Source of the DNA: DATAXI01 sp963756185 | GTDB taxonomy: Bacteria; Verrucomicrobiota; Verrucomicrobiia; Chthoniobacterales; Chthoniobacteraceae | Length of the DNA: 64,000 bases | NCBI GenBank assembly: GCA_963756185.1 | Contig: CAVWMS010000005.1 | Location: forward strand, 1-64,000 | Reading direction: 5' to 3' | In this document: positions 53,884-61,477 of the stretch, piece after piece | Numbering within the stretch: the stretch's first letter is position 1 | Layout of the letters: each line of letters opens with the position of its first letter | The notes under the pieces: generated by a model | Told to the model about the DNA's origin: nothing | The model's input: only the letters and a program-made list of their open reading frames with translations | Database searches by the model: none | Position numbers and translations under genes: made by a program

Positions 53884-54826
53884 ATGCGAACCTATAGTCA
53901 TGATCTGCGAGAGCGGATCATTGCAGCCAGAGAGGATGGGCACAGCGCTGAGGAAGTAGCCCGGTTGTTTCGGGTCTCGCGGCGCAGTGTTGAGCGGTAC
54001 TGGCGGAAGTACCAAAGCACCGGAGCAGTAGAACCTGAGCAACGGGGCGGTTACCGGCGCAGTTGCTTGGAAGGCCACGACAGGAGCCTGCGAGCCTGGA
54101 TTGGCGAAAAGAAGGACCTCACCTTGGCGGAGTTGAGAGAGCGCATCCTGCGCGATCTGGGCATCAAAGTGGGCAACACCGCCCTCTGGCATCGTTTGGA
54201 ACGCCTAAGTCTAAGCTATAAAAAAAACGCTGCGCGCCGCCGAGCAAGACCAGGAGGACCTCCTGGCCGCCCGCCAAAGCTGGCGACAAAAACAAGGAGG
54301 CTGGGACCCCGGAAGACTGGTCTTTCTCGATGAGACCGGACTGAACACCAAAATGACGCGTCTCTACGGGCGCTCGCAAGTCGGCGAGCGCTGCTTGAGT
54401 GCAGTGCCTTACGGCCACTGGCAGAGTGCCACTTTCATCGCAGCGTTGCGCCACGATGGCATAGGCGCTCCATGGCTGGTGGATGGTCCAATGGACGGCG
54501 ACCTGTTCCTGACCTATGTGCGCCAGGTGCTCGCTCCCGAACTGCAGCCCGGCGATCTGGTGATTTGCGACAACCTCGCCTCCCATAAGGTCAGCGGGGT
54601 AAAGGAGGCCATCGCCGCCTGTGGGGCGGAACTCGTTTACCTTCCAGCCTACAGCCCCGATCTCAACCCCATCGAAATGGCGTTCTCCAAGCTCAAGGCC
54701 CTGGTGCGCCAAGCTGCCGCAAGAACCTGGGACCAACTGCTCCAGGCAACGGCCCAAGCCCTCGAGACATTCTCACCCCAGCAATGCGCGAACTTCTTTC
54801 GCCATGCTTATTATGCGACAGATTAA
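53884..54826 (+). CDS. IS630-family transposase, two frames joined at A8
   Basis: The first frame (53884 to about 54225) encodes a helix-turn-helix DNA-binding part: SHDLRERIIAAREDGHSAEE and VARLFRVSRRSVERYWRKY. The second encodes the DDE core: RLVFLDETGLNTKM (first Asp), LVICDNLASHKVSGVK (second Asp) and PAYSPDLNPIEMAFSKLKA (Glu). The join is a run of eight A (TAT-A8-CGC): seven A would keep one frame. Transcriptional slippage on A8 or a mutation can explain it. The stop TAA lies inside the right terminal repeat. Confidence 0.9.
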
Positions 54827-54841
54827 ATAGAAAATGCTCTA
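54815..54841 (-). repeat. IS630 right terminal inverted repeat
   Basis: Reverse complement of the left end, 27 of 27 bases. The transposase stop codon is embedded in it. Confidence 0.95.
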
Positions 54842-54853
54842 ATGATGACTTCG

Positions 54854-55399
54854 TTATTTAGGCGGAGTCGTAATGCTAAGACCACAAATACTTACCGTGA
54901 CAAACGAAGTCCCCAACACTCCAGTTATTATTGAGCTCTCAGAGTCAACGTTTGGCGTGAAGGAACCATTCAAATCAGTGGACGAATTGATTGCGACGGT
55001 ATAACTCGTCTCGGTAGGGTGCTCAAACACAAGAACGTGTTCCACACTGATCGAAATATTTAAAGGGTCGGTTTGTTGTGGATTGAATGGATATAGACGA
55101 TTTGCGTCGAGTCCGACGCCTCCATATCGATTATTACTGAAATAACGAATCAGGTTGCCGCCCGTGAACGCTCCCCCGCTTGCTCCAAACTCAAGGGATT
55201 GCTTTGTTGAAGAATACACAAGCGGAGAGCCTAACGGGCCGAATGTGTCCGCATACGTTGCAAAATTGGTAAATTCCGATTCAAGAGGATTTGTACTTCC
55301 TCTATTATTGGTGGTTATCGACACGTTCAATTGCACAGTGGCTCCAGCGGAATTTTGCTGCGCTGCCGATGTGAAGATATCGTCAAGTATATTGCTCAT
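54854..55399 (-). CDS. Hypothetical protein next to the IS
   Basis: A 181-residue product rich in Ser, Thr and Asn, MSNILDDIFTSAAQQNSAG at the start, with no signal peptide or membrane segment and a beta-like pattern (NISISVEHVLVFEHPTETSY, SYTVAINSSTDLN). Lower GC than its neighbours, which suggests transfer. It ends 12 bases from the IS. I do not recognise the family. Confidence 0.5.
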   Translation of the reverse strand: MSNILDDIFTSAAQQNSAGATVQLNVSITTNNRGSTNPLESEFTNFATYADTFGPLGSPLVYSSTKQSLEFGASGGAFTGGNLIRYFSNNRYGGVGLDANRLYPFNPQQTDPLNISISVEHVLVFEHPTETSYTVAINSSTDLNGSFTPNVDSESSIITGVLGTSFVTVSICGLSITTPPK

Positions 55400-55967
55400 T
55401 GTGTCTGTTGGTCTGTTGGTTTTGGCTCTGCCTGGGTTTAATGGGAACGGACAAGAGTGGCAAGATTATTTTCACAAAAAGCCGAGGCAGCTTCGTTGGA
55501 GCTGTTCCAACTGGGACGTTATGTCCTGGTGGTAATTACCTATTGCAAAAAACCTGCAAGTGTGGCTTTGGCCGTCTTGGGCAATAAAATGGCGCGCATC
55601 ATCTGAGATGGCCTAAACAGAGGAGAAACTTATTGGCCGTTTGCGAACGCAATGGCCGGATAAAGACGAGGAAATCGAAAATAATTCTGCAGGAGACCCG
55701 AAAAAGGGAAAACTGGACAGCAGCGAGTGCAAGAAATTGATGACCAAGGCCGAGGCGGTGTTTGTGGGGGGGAATGGGGTCGGCTCTTGACGGGCTGTTG
55801 CTCGAATGCGCGGTTAAGAAATTTTTTATAGCGCCCTAATTTGTCGCGATTGACCCGCGCCGTTGGCGCTTGGGGCTTTGGCGATGGCGACCTGGGCCTG
55901 CGTTCTCCCGCACTCGCGGGATCACTGCGGCCCAGGCTCGCATGAGGCGGGCCGCCGGCCCTTTGGG
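55400..55967. other. Gene-free stretch with repeat D, copy 1
   Basis: Only very short open frames, none with coding character. The right part (from 55846) is a copy of direct repeat D. A low-GC segment around 55600-55700 is not assigned. Confidence 0.5.
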
Positions 55968-55975
55968 TCAGTGCG
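55846..55975 (+). repeat. Direct repeat D, copy 1
   Basis: About 130 bases starting GCGATTGACCCGCGCCGTTG, with a palindrome around CCCGCACTCGCGGG, ending in GGGCCGCCGGCCCTTTGG. About 90 percent the same as 56774-56902, in the same orientation. The two copies flank one gene. Confidence 0.85.
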
Positions 55976-56459
55976 ATTTACTGGGTGCTGGGACGACAAA
56001 GTGCCCGCCGACGCCCGGGCGAAAGAGTCGCCAGACTTCGTCCGGCACGCCAGTGTCAGGAAATGCTTCCAATCCGTAACTCTCCGAGAATGCCAGGCGG
56101 AAACCACCCAGTTGGTCGGCGACAGCAGAAGTGACGACAATGGGGGTAACGGAATGCGCAGCCAGGAAGGCTTTAAAGAAGCGGTCACAGCGATTCGCTC
56201 CGGCAACATCCCAATCGAAGCCCTTTGGGATCGGCTCGGTTGAGGGCAGATCGGCCGGGTAGTAGATGTCTCTGAAGCCTATGAGAATGCGAGAAGCGTC
56301 GCAAAACCGCCAGGCGCACTGAACGTGCAAGGCGAAATCCGCAACCATTCGCGAGCCTCTGCGCCGGTCGGGGATGCTACGAAGCGAACCGAAACCAAAC
56401 CCAAGCATGCTCGCGCCACGGGAAACCGTGGTGAGCGGAAGGCCGATCAAAGGTCTCAA
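55968..56459 (-). CDS. Conserved hypothetical protein (possible immunity-type family)
   Basis: A 163-residue protein. The core VADFALHVQCAWRFCDASRI LIGFRDIYYPADLP, then FDWDVAGANRCDRF and a final FRLAFSESYGLEAFPDTG with EVWRLFRPGVGGHFVV is a pattern that I recall in many small bacterial proteins of unknown function, often scattered near contact-dependent toxins. No signal or membrane segment is seen. Its last codons lie within direct repeat D. The link to immunity function is tentative. Confidence 0.62.
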   Translation of the reverse strand: MRPLIGLPLTTVSRGASMLGFGFGSLRSIPDRRRGSRMVADFALHVQCAWRFCDASRILIGFRDIYYPADLPSTEPIPKGFDWDVAGANRCDRFFKAFLAAHSVTPIVVTSAVADQLGGFRLAFSESYGLEAFPDTGVPDEVWRLFRPGVGGHFVVPAPSKSH

Positions 56460-56983
56460 AGCATTTTCAATGGCGGGTCGTTGGTCTATATCCAGTATTT
56501 GATTGGTTCGTGTTTCAATTCAAAGTTCTGCGACCCCTTCGGGGTCGGGGCGCATTTTTGATCGTACCCGGGGGTATCGTCCTTCGACAAGCTCAGGACT
56601 CAACCCCCGTTGGCTACCGATCTTTGAACCCTTCGGGTTCATGCCAATGTGACCCGCATAGAGTGCGCCTGATCCATATGGCGCTGACAAAGATGACTCA
56701 GGCAGGGACCTGCCCGCAACGCTTCGCGCAGCGAGGCGGGCGGGCGCCAAACCGCGAACGAAAGCAGAGACCCGCGATTGACCCGCGCCGTTGGCGCTTG
56801 GCGTTTTGGCGATGGTGACCTGGGCCTGCGTTCACCCGCTGCGCGGGATCACTCCGGCCCAGGCTGGCATGAGGCGGGCCGCCGGCCCTTTGGATTGGTG
56901 CGCCAGATCAAAGGGGGCAGGGTTGTAACAACTGGGTGCAAAGCTCTTGACTTGAGGACCGTCTGGCTCCATTTTTGTGCTAC
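56460..56983. other. Gene-free stretch with short repeats
   Basis: Contains small GC-rich hairpins (CCCCTTCGGGGTCGGGG near 56533, GAACCCTTCGGGTTC near 56627), the phrase CCTTCGACAAGCTCAGGAC and direct repeat D, copy 2. Nothing that looks like a gene. Confidence 0.6.
56774..56902 (+). repeat. Direct repeat D, copy 2
   Basis: Near-copy of 55846-55975. The central palindrome differs (CCCGCTGCGCGGG), which suggests that the stem is kept while the loop changes. Confidence 0.85.
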
Positions 56984-57235
56984 ATGAAAACCGCCACGGT
57001 TCGAGATTTGAGGAATCGTTACACGAGCCTGCTGCGCTGGATTAGCGCGGGGGAGGAAATCCTGATTACGCAGCGGGGAGTCGTCATCGCGCGGCTAAGC
57101 CCGGAATCAGCGCGGAGCGCACGGGCGGTCAATTGGGCTGAGGCCCCGGAGGTCCGGCGAAATCGAAGCAAGGATCGGGTCTTGAGCGCCGCGCAATCGA
57201 AGGCGTTGATAGCGAACGCGGGCGGGAAGTGGTGA
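56984..57235 (+). CDS. Phd/YefM-type antitoxin
   Basis: An 83-residue protein: MKTATVRDLRNRYTSLLRWI and EEILITQRGVVIARLSP are the DNA-binding half of Phd/VapB-like antitoxins. The C-terminal part is charged, as for a toxin-binding tail. The stop overlaps the toxin start by a few bases. It should repress its own operon. Confidence 0.86.
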   Translation: MKTATVRDLRNRYTSLLRWISAGEEILITQRGVVIARLSPESARSARAVNWAEAPEVRRNRSKDRVLSAAQSKALIANAGGKW

Positions 57236-57696
57236 TTTTCAGCGATACCAGCTTCCTTTTCTCCCTCTATGGAAACGACGTGCACAGCCCGCACGCCCTG
57301 GCGTGGATCGCGCGCTGTACGAGCCCGATTATTCTCAGCGCCTTGACACACTATGAATTTGGCAACGCGCTGCGATTTGCCGAATTCCGCGGCGTTCTGA
57401 AGCCCGGGAGGGCCGCGGAATACTGGGCAATGTTTGAGGCCGCGCTTGCGCAAGAACGATTGATCGTGGAGACCTGCAACCTTGCCGACGTGGTGGACGA
57501 GGCGATACGGCTCTCAGCGATTCATACCACAGGCGGCGGGCACCGAGGGTTTGACATCCTGCACGTCGCCGCGGCCCTTAAACTCGGGGCCACGGAGTTT
57601 CTGACGTTCGATGCAAACCAGAAAAGACTTGCCGAGTCGGAGGGGCTCCGCGTGCCGGTGTTCCCGACCAAGCCGAGGATGACTTACAAGCCATAA
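57229..57696 (+). CDS. PIN-domain toxin (VapC family)
   Basis: A 155-residue putative RNase. Acidic active-site residues are in FSDTSFLFSLY (Asp about 6), ILSALTHYEFGNALRF (Glu about 43), RGFDILHVAAALKLGAT (Asp about 107) and FLTFDANQKRLA (Asp about 126). The GTG start at 57229 (or 57232) overlaps the antitoxin end. Targets are commonly tRNA or rRNA. Confidence 0.87.
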   Translation: MVIFSDTSFLFSLYGNDVHSPHALAWIARCTSPIILSALTHYEFGNALRFAEFRGVLKPGRAAEYWAMFEAALAQERLIVETCNLADVVDEAIRLSAIHTTGGGHRGFDILHVAAALKLGATEFLTFDANQKRLAESEGLRVPVFPTKPRMTYKP

Positions 57697-57710
57697 CCCG
57701 GGGGTTTCGG

Positions 57711-57749
57711 ATTGCGGATTTCGGATTTCGGATTGCGGATTGCAGAAGG
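57711..57749. repeat. TTCGGATT heptamer array
   Basis: Five units of TTCGGAT or TGCGGAT in 7-base phase directly after the PIN gene stop, a variant of the TTCGAAT family. Confidence 0.8.
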
Positions 57750-57907
57750 GAGAGCAGCGGGATCTGGTTTGAAGAACCGGGCCGGCCGGCGGCTGCGGCA
57801 ATACATCATTGTCCCGCGTCAGCCGGAGAAACGCCAGAGATGGGCGACCGAATCGCCAATCCACGGGAAAAGTGACATTCCAGCCAGAGAGGCGATGGGT
57901 TTTGGGT

Positions 57908-57950
57908 GGATGGGACGCATGGGGCCCATGGGACTAATGGGACTTATGAA
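57908..57950 (+). repeat. 9-base tandem repeat ATGGGACTA
   Basis: ATGGGACGCATGGGGCCCATGG then GACTAATGGGACTTATG. The same unit is on the opposite strand at 42113-42157. Confidence 0.7.
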
Positions 57951-58035
57951 TGTTGCACTTACTTTTCGGCGCTTCTGAATCGACGGCTACAGAGTCATTT
58001 AAAATGCTTTGACTTTACTTTTTCGGGTTTTGGCC

Positions 58036-58222
58036 CGGGGGCGGAGGGATATGGGCATCGAAATGCGCTTCGCTTTTCGATGCTGGCACGGCGGCTGTTT
58101 GGTAACGGGGCGCGGAATCATTTTTTACGGGCCCCGCCCACATCCGCTCGACGGGCTCGCGGAAGTGAGGCGGGCAGGGGATTTTTTTCGGGGGCGCCGT
58201 GCCTGTTTTTTTGGAGGCGGGG
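58036..58222 (+). repeat. Dispersed repeat family B, copy 2
   Basis: Core GGATATGGGCATCGAAATGC with the palindrome GCATCGAAA...TTTTCGATGC at 58055-58083. Then GGCGGCTGTTTGG, GGAATCATTTTTTACGGGCC and a conserved stretch CATCCGCTCGACGGGCTCGC to GGCGGGCAGGGG, and CGTGCCTGTTTTTTTGGAGG. The last two parts are shared with copy 3. Confidence 0.85.
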
Positions 58223-58309
58223 AACCCAATTTGGCTTCCCGGCTTCGCGGAGGGCTACGCCGGGACAAGGCGGGGTCGAAGGCCGGACGGGCAATTTGAC
58301 TTGCGAGGC

Positions 58310-58759
58310 ATGGAGAGTTTCTGCTCATTAGGGGGCGTGGCTACTCCCAACCACTGGCTGGTGAAACAAGAGCCGGGATCCTATTCTTGGGACCGGTTTG
58401 TGAAGGATGGCGGGACGGCCTGGACCGGGGTGAGGAATTACCAGGCGCGCAATAACCTGAAGGCGATGCGAAAGGGAGACCGGGTGCTGTATTACCACAG
58501 CGGGACGGGGAAGGAGATCGTGGGGGTGGCGGCGGTGACGCGGCCGGCGTACCCGGACCCGACGGCGAACGAGGGGGACTGGGTTTCCGTGGACCTGAAG
58601 CCGGTGAAGCCGCTACGGGCGCCGGTGACGCTGGAGCAAATCAAGAAGACGGCGGACCTGGAGGAGATATTGCTTTTGAGGAATTCGCGGCTGTCGGTGA
58701 TGCCGCTGACGGAAGAGGAGTATGATTTGATTCTGAGTATTGCTTGCAGGGAGGGGTGA
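58310..58759 (+). CDS. EVE-domain protein
   Basis: A 149-residue protein of the PUA-like EVE family, which bind modified bases in DNA or RNA. Typical parts are TPNHWLVKQEPGSYSWDRFV, TAWTGVRNYQARNNLKAMRK GDRVLYYHSG, GVAAVTRPAYPDPTA and VDLKPVKPLRAPVTLEQIK. A GTG at 58337 would start the protein at VATPNHWLVKQEP, close to most family members; neither candidate start has a well-spaced ribosome site. It is followed by the 98-base tandem array. Confidence 0.9.
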   Translation: MESFCSLGGVATPNHWLVKQEPGSYSWDRFVKDGGTAWTGVRNYQARNNLKAMRKGDRVLYYHSGTGKEIVGVAAVTRPAYPDPTANEGDWVSVDLKPVKPLRAPVTLEQIKKTADLEEILLLRNSRLSVMPLTEEEYDLILSIACREG

Positions 58760-58867
58760 GGATTTGATCCGGCCACAGCGGCGGGACGAAATTCGAAGTT
58801 CGAAATGATGGGACGCTTGGGGGGCGGGTGGGGTTCAATAAAACCGATGGCCTCTGCCGCCCCTCCG
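58760..58867. other. Short gap with a single heptamer pair
   Basis: GAAATTCGAAGTTCGAAATG (58789-58808) is a short copy of the heptamer repeat. Nothing else is seen. Confidence 0.5.
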
Positions 58868-59353
58868 GGGCTTGGCGCTTTTTGTCGCGGGTTCCCGGCG
58901 CTAAAGCGCCGGGCTATTGTATGTCGTCCCCTTCGGGGACTCCAATTGTACGCCGTACCATGTCAGGGCTTGGCGCTTTTTGTCGCGGGTTCCCGGCGCT
59001 AAAGCGCCGGGCTATTGTATGTCGTCCCCTTCGGGGACTCCAATTGTACGCCGTACCATGTCAGGGCTTGGCGCTTTTTGTCGCGGGTTCCCGGCGCTAA
59101 AGCGCCGGGCTATTGTATGTCGTCCCCTTCGGGGACTCCAATTGTACGAGTACCATGTCAGGGCTTGGCGCTTTTTGTCGCGGGTTCCCGGCGCCAAAGC
59201 GCCGGGCTTTGTATGTCGTCCCCTTCGGGGACTCCAATTGTACGCCGTACCACGTCAGGGCTTGGCGCTTTTTGTCGCGGGTTCCCGGCGCTAAAGCGCC
59301 GGGCTATTGTATGTCGTCCCCTTCGGGGACTCCAATTGTACGCCGTATCACGT
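58868..59353. repeat. Tandem array of a 98-base unit with two hairpins, five copies
   Basis: Units start at 58875, 58973, 59071, 59168 and 59265. Each holds a perfect inverted repeat CCCGGCGCTAAAGCGCCGGG and a second hairpin GTCCCCTTCGGGGAC with a UUCG-type tetraloop. The last two spacings are 97 bases and copy 4 differs slightly (CGCCAAAGCG). The stems stay perfect or compensated. All plus-strand frames remain open, but the 98-base period is not a multiple of three, so conserved translation is not expected. Confidence 0.92.
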
Positions 59354-59468
59354 TAGAGCAGTTTCGAGTCAATCTGACGTTGGAAGGGCCTCCCCGCATG
59401 GCCCAACGGCTCATGGCTACAAGGCTGGCTCGCAAGTCGGTGCGTCAGATTAAATAGAAATTGCTCTA
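59354..59468. mobile_element. MITE-like element with IS630-related ends, 115 bases
   Basis: Left end TAGAGCAGTTTCGAGTCAAT-CTGACG, right end (reverse) TAGAGCAATTTCTATTTAATCT-GACG; both match the 27-base terminal repeat of the IS630 copy at 53837 at most positions. No coding part fits between them. It interrupts the 98-base array: about 40 bases of the unit are missing at the junction, so the insertion was not a simple one. Confidence 0.82.
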
Positions 59469-59552
59469 AAGCGCCGGGCTATTGTATGTCGTCCCCTTCG
59501 GGGACTCCAATTGTACGCCGTACCATGTCAGGGCTTGGCGCTTTTCTCTCAG
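59469..59552. repeat. Last, partial unit of the 98-base array
   Basis: Resumes at AAGCGCCGGGCTATTGTATG, runs through the UUCG hairpin and ends in GGGCTTGGCGCTTTT at about 59552, after which the sequence becomes repeat B. Confidence 0.85.
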
Positions 59553-59570
59553 GATCCCGACGCGGAGAAG

Positions 59571-59752
59571 GAGTATGGGCATCGAAATGCGCTTCTTTTT
59601 CGATGCGGGCACGGGGGCTGTTTGGCAGTGCGGTGCGGAATCATTTTGAGGCGCCGGTTCGATGCCCCGCCCATATCCGCTCGACAGGCTCGCGAAAAGT
59701 GAGGCGGGCAGGGGTTTTTTGGGCCGCCACGCCTGTTTTTTTGAAGGCGGGG
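59571..59752 (+). repeat. Dispersed repeat family B, copy 3
   Basis: GAGTATGGGCATCGAAATGC with the partner TTTTTCGATGC, then GGGGGCTGTTTGGC, GGAATCATTTTGAGG, ATATCCGCTCGACAGGCTCG and GGCGGGCAGGGGTTTTTTGG, in the same order as copy 2. Confidence 0.85.
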
Positions 59753-59917
59753 TTTCACCCCGCGGCGCCCCACTCAGGGGACGGGATCCCCCCGTGCGGT
59801 CGCTGGCGCGACAGATCGAGGCGAAAGTGCTTGCAGCGCGCCTGGTTTTGAGGGCAACGCACGACGTTCCCGTTTTTCGAGTTTCGAATTTCGAATTTCG
59901 GATTTTAATTACTTCCC
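59753..59917. other. Spacer with a heptamer array
   Basis: The right part has TTCGAGTTTCGAATTTCGAA and TTTCGGATT (59876-59906), one-sided and close to the next start, as at nuoI and nuoJ. Confidence 0.65.
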
Positions 59918-60454
59918 ATGTCGTCACCCTCTTTTTGGCAATCGATCCTGGTTCATCTCCATCAGCCGGAATATGTGCACGTGCTGCTGAACCCGATCCC
60001 GATTTACGGGCTGGTGTTTGGGATGCCGGCGCTGGTGATCGCGATGATTCTCAGGAGCCGGCCGGCGCAGATTACGGGGCTGATGCTTATTTTCATGAGC
60101 GCGGTGTCGACGATCCCGGTGGCGCATTACGGGGAGGCGGGTTATGACACGGTGGAGGCGAAGATGCCGACGGACCTGAACGATGCGTGGATCGACGCGC
60201 ATGCGCAACGGGCGCACCGGGCGATGCCGGCGTTTTACGTGCTGATGGCGCTGAGCCTGGCGGCGCTGGTTGTGCCGTGGAAATGGCCGAAGAGCGCGCT
60301 GGCGCTGAATTGCGTGACGCTGGTTTACTCGGTTTTCGTGTTCGTGCTGGTGACGTGGATCGCGTACGCGGGGGGGCAGGCGATGCACCAGGAGTTCAAT
60401 GGCGGGTCGGGGATGCCGGTGGAACCGGTGGGGGGATATGACAAGATGAGGTGA
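59918..60454 (+). CDS. Hypothetical membrane protein with four helices
   Basis: A 178-residue protein with four hydrophobic segments (IPIYGLVFGMPALVIAMILR, ITGLMLIFMSAVSTIPVAHY, FYVLMALSLAALVVPWKW, LVYSVFVFVLVTWIAYAGG). His residues are in VHLHQPEYVHVLLNPIP and HAQRAHRAMPA. The pattern His plus Gly in HYGEAGYDTVE and GGQAMHQEF may bind haem or metal, but no family is certain. It lies ahead of the mla genes in the same direction. Confidence 0.65.
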   Translation: MSSPSFWQSILVHLHQPEYVHVLLNPIPIYGLVFGMPALVIAMILRSRPAQITGLMLIFMSAVSTIPVAHYGEAGYDTVEAKMPTDLNDAWIDAHAQRAHRAMPAFYVLMALSLAALVVPWKWPKSALALNCVTLVYSVFVFVLVTWIAYAGGQAMHQEFNGGSGMPVEPVGGYDKMR

Positions 60455-60520
60455 GGCGGCGGCCTGGATCGGTTGATCGGGGGCGGGACGGTGGAAAATT
60501 CGAAATTCGAAATCTGAAGC

Positions 60521-60604
60521 GGTGGATTCGGGGAGGCGACGGCGGGTTCATGTGAAAGTGAATGTGTAAGTGCGAGTACACGCTGGCGCGCGGGTGGGGC
60601 GCCG
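60521..60604 (-). repeat. Dispersed repeat family C, copy 3
   Basis: The reverse complement reads GGCGCC, CGCGCGCCAGCGTGTACTCG, then CTTTCACATGAACCCGCCG, matching copies at 41669 and 44332. A short heptamer array (60493-60516) lies next to it. Confidence 0.83.
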
Positions 60605-60682
60605 GAGGATATGCTCCGGCTTGAAACGCCCTAGACGCGCAGAGGCAAATGGGTACTCTGGGCGGATTGCAAATCGCGACCC

Positions 60683-61477
60683 GTGACGCTTCTTGACCGT
60701 ATTCCACCCGTAAAGCACTTCCTGGAGCAACTGAGCAGCATCCTGTGGCTGCTGATCAATACGGTCCAGGAAACGGTGGAGCATATCGCGAGGGGGCGGC
60801 CGCCGTTCCGGCTATCGGTGTTTTTCCATGAGACGGACCGGGCGGGGGTGGGGTCGATGCCGCTGGTGTCGCTGGTGTCGTTTTTCCTGGGGCTGACGAT
60901 GGCGCTGCTGACGGGATACCAGTTGCGGACGTTTGGGACGGAGAGCCTGGTGCCTGGGCTGGTGACGGTGGGTTTTACGCGGGAGCTGGGGCCGCTGCTG
61001 ACGGGGATCATGCTGGCGGCGCGAATAGGGGCGGCGTACACGGCGGAACTGGGGACGATGACGGTGGCGGAGGAGGTGGAGGCGATCGAGGCGATGGGGA
61101 TAGGGCCGCTGAGGTTTTTGGTATCGCCGCGGCTGCTGGCGGTGGTGGTGCTGACGCCGTGCCTGGTGGTGGTATCGAACATCGCGGCGCTGATCGGGGG
61201 ATTGATCGTGTCGAAGTGGCAACTGGATATTTCGCCGCAGTATTATATGCAACTGGTGAATGATTCGATCCAGAACCGGGACATCATCGCCGGGATCGTC
61301 AAGAGCCTGATGTTTGGGCTGATCATCTGCCTGGTGTCGTGTTACAAGGGGCTGACGGTGAGGGGCGGGGCGGCAGGGGTGGGAGATGCGACGACATCGA
61401 GCGTGGTGACGGCGATCACGACGGTGATCGCGTTCGATACGCTGGCAAACATTGTGCTGGTGGCGCTCTATGGCTGA
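60683..61477 (+). CDS. mlaE: MlaE-type ABC transporter permease
   Basis: The membrane subunit of a phospholipid transporter that maintains outer-membrane asymmetry. The 264-residue protein shows SLVSFFLGLTMALLTGYQLR, TRELGPLLTGIMLAARIGAA, AELGTMTVAEEVEAIEAMGI and SCYKGLTVRGGAAGVGDATT, all typical. The start is GTG (60683). The end overlaps mlaF. Confidence 0.93.
   Translation: MTLLDRIPPVKHFLEQLSSILWLLINTVQETVEHIARGRPPFRLSVFFHETDRAGVGSMPLVSLVSFFLGLTMALLTGYQLRTFGTESLVPGLVTVGFTRELGPLLTGIMLAARIGAAYTAELGTMTVAEEVEAIEAMGIGPLRFLVSPRLLAVVVLTPCLVVVSNIAALIGGLIVSKWQLDISPQYYMQLVNDSIQNRDIIAGIVKSLMFGLIICLVSCYKGLTVRGGAAGVGDATTSSVVTAITTVIAFDTLANIVLVALYG

Larger units (their letters stand above)
53837..54841 (+). 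mobile_element. IS630-family insertion sequence, 1005 bases
   Basis: Bounded by a perfect 27-base terminal inverted repeat (53837-53863 and 54815-54841) beginning TAGAGCATTTTCTATTTAAT. The outermost TA pairs fit the TA target used by the IS630/Tc1/mariner group. It contains a single transposase gene in two frames and lies just outside the 3' end of a hypothetical gene. The perfect ends suggest recent movement. Confidence 0.93.
57697..58309. other. Repeat-rich gap before the EVE gene
   Basis: Contains a heptamer array (57711-57749), a 9-base tandem ATGGGACTA (57908-57950) and repeat B copy 2 (58036-58222). Open frames here come from the repeats. Confidence 0.7.

Noticed and set aside
55863..56243. 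126-codon ORF on the plus strand
   Set aside because: Starts inside direct repeat D and runs antisense to a better gene (55968-56459).
58868..59353. CRISPR array
   Set aside because: The whole 98-base unit is repeated, with no unique spacers and no cas genes.
58805..59457. Overlapping short proteins in the 98-base array
   Set aside because: They come from the repeat in three frames; the period is not a multiple of three.
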